Shown: in pieces, positions 57,698 to 64,000 of the stretch
Layout: every line of letters begins with the position of its first letter
How positions within the stretch are numbered: the first letter of the stretch is position 1
Source of the DNA: Phyto melanocephala
Lineage: Eukaryota > Arthropoda > Insecta > Diptera > Rhinophoridae
DNA length: 64,000 nucleotides
Assembly: GCA_941918925.1 (NCBI GenBank)
Contig: OW799234.1
Coordinates: 59,314,968-59,378,967 of the forward strand
Reading direction: 5' to 3'
Position numbers and translations under genes: made by a program
Notes under the pieces: generated by a model
What the model saw: the letters and a program-made list of their open reading frames with translations, nothing else
Database searches by the model: none
Told to the model about the DNA's origin: nothing

Positions 57698-58621
57698 AGC
57701 GTGATTTTTTAAGAGCTATAGGAAAGTTAAAAAAACACATAACGTTTAGAAAAATTCATGAAATCTTTATTTGAATCGATAGTACTGTCCACATAATTTA
57801 ATGTTTGAAGATTACTTCATGCAAATGTTGACCGTGACTGCGCCTCAAATGGTCCATCCGCTTAGTCCAATTTCGGCATACTCTTTTCAACATTTCGGCC
57901 GGTATCTCATGAATAAATGCTTCAATGTTGTCTTCCAATGCGTTAATTGAAGCGAGCATGTGTGTATAGACATGAGCTTTAACATAGCCTCACAAAAAAT
58001 AGTCTAAAGGCGTTAAATCGCACGACCTAGGCGGCCAATTGACCGGTCCCGAAATAAAATGTTCACCGAACTCGCCTTTCAATAAGTCCATTTTTAAGCG
58101 TGCTGCGTGGCATCTGGCACCGTCTTTTTGAAACCATATGTCATGCAAGTTAAGCTCTTGCATTTTGGGCAAAAAAAAGTTGGATATCATTTCACGGTAG
58201 CGCTCACAGTTACGTTACGATTCGCATCATCTTTGAAGAAGTACGGTCCAATGATACCACCAGCCCATAAACCGCACCAAACTGAGACTTTTTCTGGATG
58301 CATTGGTAGCTCTTGCAATGCTTCTGGCTGATCTTCACTCCAAAATCGACAATTCTTCTTATTAACGTACCCATTCAGCCAAAAATGGGCTTCGTCGCTG
58401 AACACAATTTTTCGATAAGAAACGCGCGATGAACTTTCTTAACAGAGCACGCATTTTGATAATAAAATTCAATAATTTGCAAACGTTGTTCGTTTGTAAG
58501 ACGATTCATGTTTAAATTATAGACCAAACTGAAGATGTTTGACAGTGAAATAAAACACGAAATGTACGTCAGCTGTTTAAACCAGTGTTGTCAAAAATAT
58601 AACAGCTAAAAAATCACCCGT
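57698..58621 (-). mobile_element. Mariner element, 924 bp, both ends present
   Basis: The left end reads GTGATTTTTTAAGAGCTATA from 57701. The right end, reverse complemented, reads CGGGTGATTTTTTAGCTGTT. The flanking context fits a TA target. It contains a nearly complete but dead transposase gene on the minus strand and sits inside a family C relic. Confidence 0.85.
57803..58509 (-). pseudogene. Mariner transposase gene, inactivated
   Basis: The start at 58507-58509 gives MNRLTNEQRLQIIEFYYQNA and the start of the DNA-binding domain. The rest of that domain is deleted, and the frame changes into FSDEAHFWLNGYVNKKNCRF (first catalytic Asp), HPEKVSVWCGLWAGGIIGPY, then a frameshift near 58190 into MISNFF, LHDIWFQKDGARCHAA (second Asp) and NWPPRSCDLTPLDYFL. 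From the DGA aspartate to the SCD aspartate there are 34 intervening residues, the D34D spacing of mariners. A TGA at about 57988 replaces the Trp expected after YFL. The C-terminus (GYVKAHVYTH, EIPAEMLKRVCRNW) is otherwise readable. Confidence 0.85.
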
Positions 58622-58639
58622 TATATTATTCAGGGTGAC

Positions 58640-59110
58640 ACACCAATGGTGTTTTAATAAGAAATTCGGGGATTTGCTGCTTTAAATCAGTCAGATTCTT
58701 TGCTTGTTTTTTTGTACATCACTTGCTTGACCTAACACCGTAAAAAAGTCTGGTTCAGTCAGGCTTTAAATCAAATCAAAATGGGCCTCACCTGCTATAA
58801 ATAAGCAGATTTCCAAGCTGTTTTCTTCATCGAAAATTTCAATTATTTTATTGCCAAACTCCAAGCGAATAGAGAAATCCAAACGTTTTGATTTTCTTGA
58901 ATTTATGTCCTACAGCCGTGAGTGTATGTTCAACCCAATCATGTTTACCAGTCTCATAATGGTTCCTTATTTGGGAGTTCCCGCCAAACTACCGCCTAAA
59001 TTCCCTTTGGACGTATATTAATGGTACCGTTGCACCATGCAAATCCCAAGCATTCATTTTAAGAATTCCTTATTGTAACCATCCAAATAAAATTTAGCCG
59101 CATACTTACA
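58640..59110 (-). other. GC-richer segment, possible degenerate transposase
   Basis: Less AT-rich than its surroundings. Minus-strand readings include SLEICLFIAGEAHFDLI and NLTDLKQQIPEFL, reminiscent of the DEAHF and C-terminal helix of mariner-type transposases, plus WDLHGATVPLIYVQRELRR. The pieces are in different frames and the match is weak. It lies just right of the mariner at 57698-58621. Confidence 0.25.
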
Positions 59111-59279
59111 CAGAAAAAACTTTCAACGTTTTAATTTTTTATTATAAAAGGAACTTAATGTGTGTGCTAGATCAGCTGAGATGACATGGAACGGAAAGAA
59201 TTTTATTTATATCTATTAATTTTTAAATAAATACTTAGTCTTTTCCCTTGCACAAAGTCTACAACATAATTTATTCCTT

Positions 59280-59720
59280 TTTTTAAGAATATAACCTAAG
59301 CACGGCCAAAGCGATTTCGCAAAATTTTTTTTTGTCGTATTCGTAAGTTTATAGTGGAAAAAATTAGAAAAGTGGGCGGGGAGCTGATCTTAATTGAGTT
59401 GTATTCGTAATTATCAGGAAAACGTTTATATAAAAAAAAAATTTTAAATTGGCGTGGTATCTCTAATGCAAAAAAAAATAATTTGATATAAAATTTCCGC
59501 ATTTGTGTGTAAAAGCATAACTTGAAAATGGTTTGATAGATTTCGCAAATTCTTTTTTTGTTGTTTGTATAAAAAGAAAAATTAAGGGATCTGTTCGTAG
59601 CTCAAAACAAAAATAAATTTTATTTCATATATAAAATACTACAGCATGTATGTAAGAGCAACACTTGACAACTATTCTATCTATTTTTTTTTGAACAGCT
59701 GGCGTGACGGGACTGACTTA
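59280..59720 (+). repeat. Degenerate two- to three-unit repeat
   Basis: GCGATTTCGCAAAATTTTTT near 59310 and AGATTTCGCAAATTCTTTTT near 59537, with a TTGTTGTTTGTA/TTGTCGTATTCG continuation, suggest units about 230 bp apart. A weaker third lies near 59670. No ends were recognised. Confidence 0.35.
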
Positions 59721-61274
59721 TGAATGTAGCTTGGTTTGTCTATTTTTTTTTTTTTTTAATAAACTAGAATTATTCAAAATTAAATTCTGCAAAACTTATT
59801 AATATTTTGCTTAAGGACTTTAGGTATCAAAAGGAACAATTTGTTTATTTCATTGAACCTTCAGAAACAAAAAACGAAGCCAACGAATGAATGCTTAAGG
59901 CTCGCTATGAAAATTTTCTAATTTATTGTTAAAAATCATTTGATGTTAATTTTTTTTATTAATATTTAATAAAAAATAATTGCTAGAAGATGCAAAAAGG
60001 TCATTTAAGCTTAAAATTAAATAGCAGGCTGTACACAGTGAATATTTTGGAAATAATTTTCAAACTGAAACAACAAAAAAAACTTGGCCCAGTAAGGGAA
60101 ACATCTAAATGACATAGCGGCACAAGATGATGTAGTGTAAGCGAAAGAGTGAAGCTAAAGAAGAAAAAAAAAAGACTTCCGGCGCCCGTTTTGAATATCC
60201 GCAAATGAATTAAATTCCAATTTTATTAAATTAACTTGGCATGAACACCTAAAAATATACTACACAAGGGTGTGAGTGCCGCATTGTCTGCTTCATCTTT
60301 AAATTTACAAGTAACTGAGTGAGAATAAATTGTCCATATACGAAATAGAAATTGTCTACTGCTTCTATAAAATCCTTTTCGCTCTTTGTCCTGGAAGATA
60401 AACGATACGTTATGATGATATGAAGCTGAAAATGAATGTTTACTGTTTTATTCATTTACTGCTTGGTTGCCTCATTTTCAATATTTTGCCCAAAATGAAT
60501 GTGTTTGTGTGTGAGCCAAAAAAAAAAAGTTTTCCATTCCTTATTTTTCCTTTAAATGTAAATTTTTAATAAGCATTTTTGCTAATGGCTATTTACAACA
60601 GCAACAACATATCATCATCAGCAGCAACATCATTCATTGAGTAACCATTATGAACAATTTTCTATTTGTTGTAAAGTTACTTTTTGTTTTTTTTTCTTTT
60701 TAATTTTGTAGCATGTGCTGATGTTGTACGTTTTACCCCCTTTTCAAATCAGTGTGTTTTGTGTTTTTGTATTAGTAAGAGTTAAAGTACAAAAAACAAG
60801 ACCAGGGATAAAACAGATAGAAAAAAATATATAAACTATAAGAAAGTAATTTTACTCATTTAGAAATTCATTGAACGCAAAAATTCATTTTATTGTAAAT
60901 TGAAAAATTGTTTAAGTTGAAGAAGATGGATTGTAGATAAGAACCCCATTCGTTTATTATGCCCAGAAGATATTCTGGTATCACACTGAGTCCATTCACT
61001 TTATGTTACAACTTACATACAAACTCTATGGACAACTACAAATTCAAGTTTATTCATTTTATATCATATTATAGCTATAGCTATAATATTTAAGCTGTTG
61101 AACGATGATAAGACCAAATTTTCGTTATTTATTGAAATATTAATTTAGCAAAAGAATGCAGTTTTCCGCAGGAAGTAAAAACTCATTTTTAAAAAGTATC
61201 ATGTATTGAGCTTAACTATTAACCCACATGTCATTTTAATTTGAATAATCGAAAACTATGTAGCTTAAATAAGC
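59721..61274. other. AT-rich stretch, no gene recognised
   Basis: A perfect 24-bp palindrome lies at 61066-61089 (ATATTATAGCTA and its complement). Several frames of 65-70 codons lack motifs. Confidence 0.5.
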
Positions 61275-61282
61275 TTGGGTAT

Positions 61283-61452
61283 CATGGGCGTACCTACACC
61301 ATTTTGGGGGAGGTAAAATTCCGATCCAGAATTTGGAAAAATCAACTATTTATATTTAATTTACATATAAAAATAACTCGTCTTAAGATTTTAAAATGAA
61401 AAACATTTTGGTGATTATGCAACCACAGAAAACATCTGTAGCTACGCCTATG
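61283..61452. mobile_element. 170-bp hAT-type MITE
   Basis: The left end CATGGGCGTACCTACA and the reverse complement of the right end, CATAGGCGTAGCTACA, match at 14 of 16. They are flanked by a near-perfect 8-bp duplication, TTGGGTAT (61275-61282) and TTAGGTAT (61453-61460). The length and 8-bp duplication fit a hAT-derived MITE without coding capacity. Confidence 0.75.
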
Positions 61453-61460
61453 TTAGGTAT

Positions 61461-62096
61461 ACAACTTACCAAACTATTTGCAGTTTAAAATAAAAAATTT
61501 TGTTTTTTTAAAGCAAAACACTTAATAACGATATTAACCGCACCCATTTCAATATTTAGAAAGTATTTTTTGTACTACTAACTTTGCAGCAAATGCATTT
61601 TAAACTAATTATGGTGTGGCATCATCAATGTCCTAAATAAAAAAATGATCTCTTAATTAGTACCTTTTTATTTTATTTGCTTTTTTCAATTTCTTATTCA
61701 TGTTTATCAATAGTGGTTATTTTGACCATATATCACTTCTTATTAAAATACAAATTTAAATTTAATAAATCGCAGATAAATGGTGCAAATGAATGAATTT
61801 AGCTTTATTTTAAAATCAACTCATATTCATTCTTATTTGGATAAGATTTTCGGCAGATTGGCACATGTATTACCTCGGAGAACGTCCAATTTTAAATCAC
61901 TTTAACATCAATGCAGGTCATTTGTTTGTGACAATGTGACGAATTTTGACTTCCAATTCATCAATCCACTGTAGCATATTGGAGCAGACCATAGATTTCA
62001 CAATTTCCAACAAAAAATAGTCCAACAGTTCTTAATCCAAGCGCTGATGGATGTCAGAGTAAAATATGATAAGTGATAGTTTTGACAATTATAATA
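61461..62096. other. AT-rich stretch, nothing recognised
   Basis: No gene or repeat signature seen between the small MITE and the family F copy. Confidence 0.5.
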
Positions 62097-62884
62097 CAAA
62101 CAAGTATGAGTGCTATATTCGGCCATGCCGAATCTTATATACCCTTCACAACGTGTAGTCACGCAATAACAATAGTTTGTATCACCATTCATCCCATACA
62201 TACATACATATAAAAAACATACATATATAAAAACATCCCATTGTAAAATTATAAATTTACGTATGTGTGTTAAAAAAAATATAAAAAAGTTAAAAAAAAA
62301 ATAAATAAATTTAAAAAAAGTAAATAAATTTAAAAAAAATAAAACAAAAATGTTAAAAAAAAAATAAAAATATAAATAATAAATATAAAATATTAATACA
62401 AAAAAAAATTAAAAAAAAATTAAAAAAATTAATAAAAATTAAAATTGAAAAAAATAATAAAAATATAAATCATATATAAAGTAAAAAATAAAATAAATTT
62501 TTTGTTGTGCTCTGCTGGGGTTCGATGACACGTTTACTCTTATCAGTATACCAGTATGTATGTATGTAGTATGTATGTTGTTTTTTTGTGTTACAAAAAA
62601 AACGAGGTGGCCGTGGATTGTTGCTCATATCAATACCGATCTACTCCCGAATATTTCTGATATTTTAATACCTCAACGGCGATGTCGGGTGGCTTCAAAA
62701 AATTGATTTCAACGTACACACGGACAGACGGACAGGTGGACAGACTGACAGAGCTTAATCAACTCCCCTATTCATAAGCTTTCAGAAAATATATACTTTA
62801 TGGGCTCGGAAATGACATTGTAGAAATTTCACACGGAATGATAAACCTATATATAACCTTGTGCACCACAGGTGAAGGGTATAA
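62097..62884 (-). mobile_element. Family F DINE/Helentron-like element, copy 2 (reverse)
   Basis: The plus strand begins AAACAAGTATGAGTGCTATA with the TTCGGCCATGCCGAA hairpin and TATACCCTTCACAACGTG. It ends TGTGCACCACAGGTGAAGGG then TATAA. Internal blocks (CACACGGACAGACGGACAG near 62716, GAATATTTCTGATATTTTAA, TACTTTATGGGCTCGGAAAT) match the reverse complement of 45371-46148. The A-rich domain at 62271-62500 mirrors the poly-T domain there. Confidence 0.85.
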
Positions 62885-63049
62885 CAATTTATTTATTTTA
62901 ATTAAAATTTTCCTCTCCTCAAACGTGTAAGCTGCATGCACGATTAATTAAATCTTCTGAATTTTGAAGACAATTTACATTTGCCTTAAGCAAAATTATT
63001 CTTCTATCAAACAATTATTTTATTGAAACAATAAAACGTGCTTTATGGC

Positions 63050-63465
63050 AAATAGCTCCCCCCGAGTGCACGTTACCTTAATAAAGTGTCGAGGACTTGC
63101 TATTTATGCTAGTGCAGGGTATAAAGGTATTACCAACACTTCTGTTTAGGGCATAGGAAAATTAGGACTGCATCGCACTCTGATAGCGAATAGTTCGAAT
63201 GTGGACATAGATAGTGACATAAGTATCTTTACTGATGTGGCATAGGATAATCCCGGACGTCAAACTCAAAGAGGTAAGGAAGACTCAAATGCCGATGGAG
63301 CGTGCCGATGGCGAAGGTGGTCGAGGAGCTGCATCGCACATTTATTATGGATATATTCATGCTTAATAAGGGCATAAATAGTGACATCAGACATCATCTT
63401 TACTAGTAGAATTTTAGATACCTGGACCTCGTACTTAAAGAGATTAGGCAGACTAAGAATCATAA
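63050..63465 (+). repeat. Family D repeat with ~161-bp tandem units
   Basis: CTGCATCGCAC occurs at 63168 and 63329, and the sequences downstream align (ATAGTGACAT, ATCTTTACT, CTCAAAGAGGTAAGGAAGAC versus CTTAAAGAGATTAGGCAGAC). This gives nearly two units of about 161 bp with roughly two-thirds identity. The leading part (GTGCACGTTACCTTAATAAA) and one unit match 54470-54629 plus 56052-56170. Confidence 0.65.
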
Positions 63466-64000
63466 GGAATGCACACATATATACACATAAATAAATTCTT
63501 TTAAGGTTTATTTCAAGAGTGATGATTATCGTTTGCAATAAAAAGAATCCCAGTTTATTTAAAGAAAATAAATCAACAGTTGTTTATAAACGATATACAT
63601 AAATGTAACACTTTTAAAAAAATATCGAAAACGATCTAAAATATTTGCCATCAATAGTTTTACATCTTTGTTTCAATTTTAATTTATCGGACGGTCCAAG
63701 ATAAATTGTTTTTTTTTATTGTTTCAACATTTTGGTTAAAAGTACTTAAATTTTCTTAAATATTTTAATACAATTTTTTTAAGTTTTGTATTTTTACAAA
63801 TGATTCAATCGTTCAGTATTGTTAAACTAGAGATAAATTTTAATCTTGCTCTTCTCCCATTGACCTTGTAGCAGTAGTATTTCTTCAAGTTAATCGCATC
63901 ATCGAGGCAGTTCCTTTTAAATACATTTTTAATTTAATTTTCTTTTAAATTAAAAACATAGTAAATGAAATCAGTGAAATTAATCAATGTTCTGTTTTTT
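63466..64000. other. AT-rich stretch, nothing recognised
   Basis: No repeat or coding signature was recognised up to the window edge. Confidence 0.5.

Overview
This is 64 kb of AT-rich eukaryotic DNA from a dipteran, most likely a calyptrate (blowfly, flesh-fly or house-fly-like) genome. That rests on the repeats: several elements have the layout of the INE-1/DINE-1 (Helentron-derived) elements of flies, with a TATACCC hairpin at the start, a (GTCCGTCT)n tract, CACGCCCACTTTTACGCCCACC-like blocks and a TTCGGC-NNN-GCCGAA hairpin before a CTTGTT terminus. The species assignment is inference. I find no intact host gene, no recognisable exon set, no rRNA, no functional tRNA and no CRISPR. The longest open frame is 140 codons and belongs to a dead retroelement. 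The window behaves like intron or intergenic space filled by mobile-element debris.

Layout: 1-4.9 kb: a small MITE, a first DINE-like element (family A) and a mariner relic. 6.8-7.65 kb: a hAT-like element with a perfect 8-bp target duplication. 9.5-12.3 kb: a short dispersed repeat and a reverse-orientation family A copy. 15-16.5 kb: a family F relic hit by mariner, and an array of about 121-bp units (family C). 18.6-20.1 kb: a dead LTR-retroelement gag and a mariner relic. 20.45-23.5 kb: a composite family A element flanked by a 55-bp direct repeat. 26-27.45 kb: a mariner derivative split by a tRNA-derived SINE, then a TA-flanked MITE. 29.6 kb: a possible LINE tail. 31.4-31.9 kb: another mariner. 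34.9-36.7 kb: a second family C array and an adjoining repeat. 38.1-41 kb: two family A copies, an integrase relic and a hairpin MITE. 43.7-46.1 kb: a LINE relic split by a family A copy, then a family F copy. 48.5-51.1 kb: a family A chimera with 3' termini at both ends, a MITE fragment and a mariner C-terminus. 54.5-56.2 kb: a MULE with long inverted repeats inside another repeat. 57.5-58.6 kb: a nearly complete dead mariner inside a family C relic. 61.3 kb: a small hAT-type MITE. 62.1-63.5 kb: a reverse family F copy and an approximately 161-bp tandem repeat.

The most informative observation is that most family A copies carry, just inside the 3' end, a mariner derivative with its own inverted repeats and TA flanks, encoding on the opposite strand the N-terminal DNA-binding part of a mariner transposase. 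One copy (43893-45165) lacks it at exactly that TA site. This suggests a mariner inserted into a DINE-like element and was then multiplied as a passenger. Coordinates of element ends come from reading and from comparing copies within the window; diverged boundaries are good to roughly 5-20 bases.
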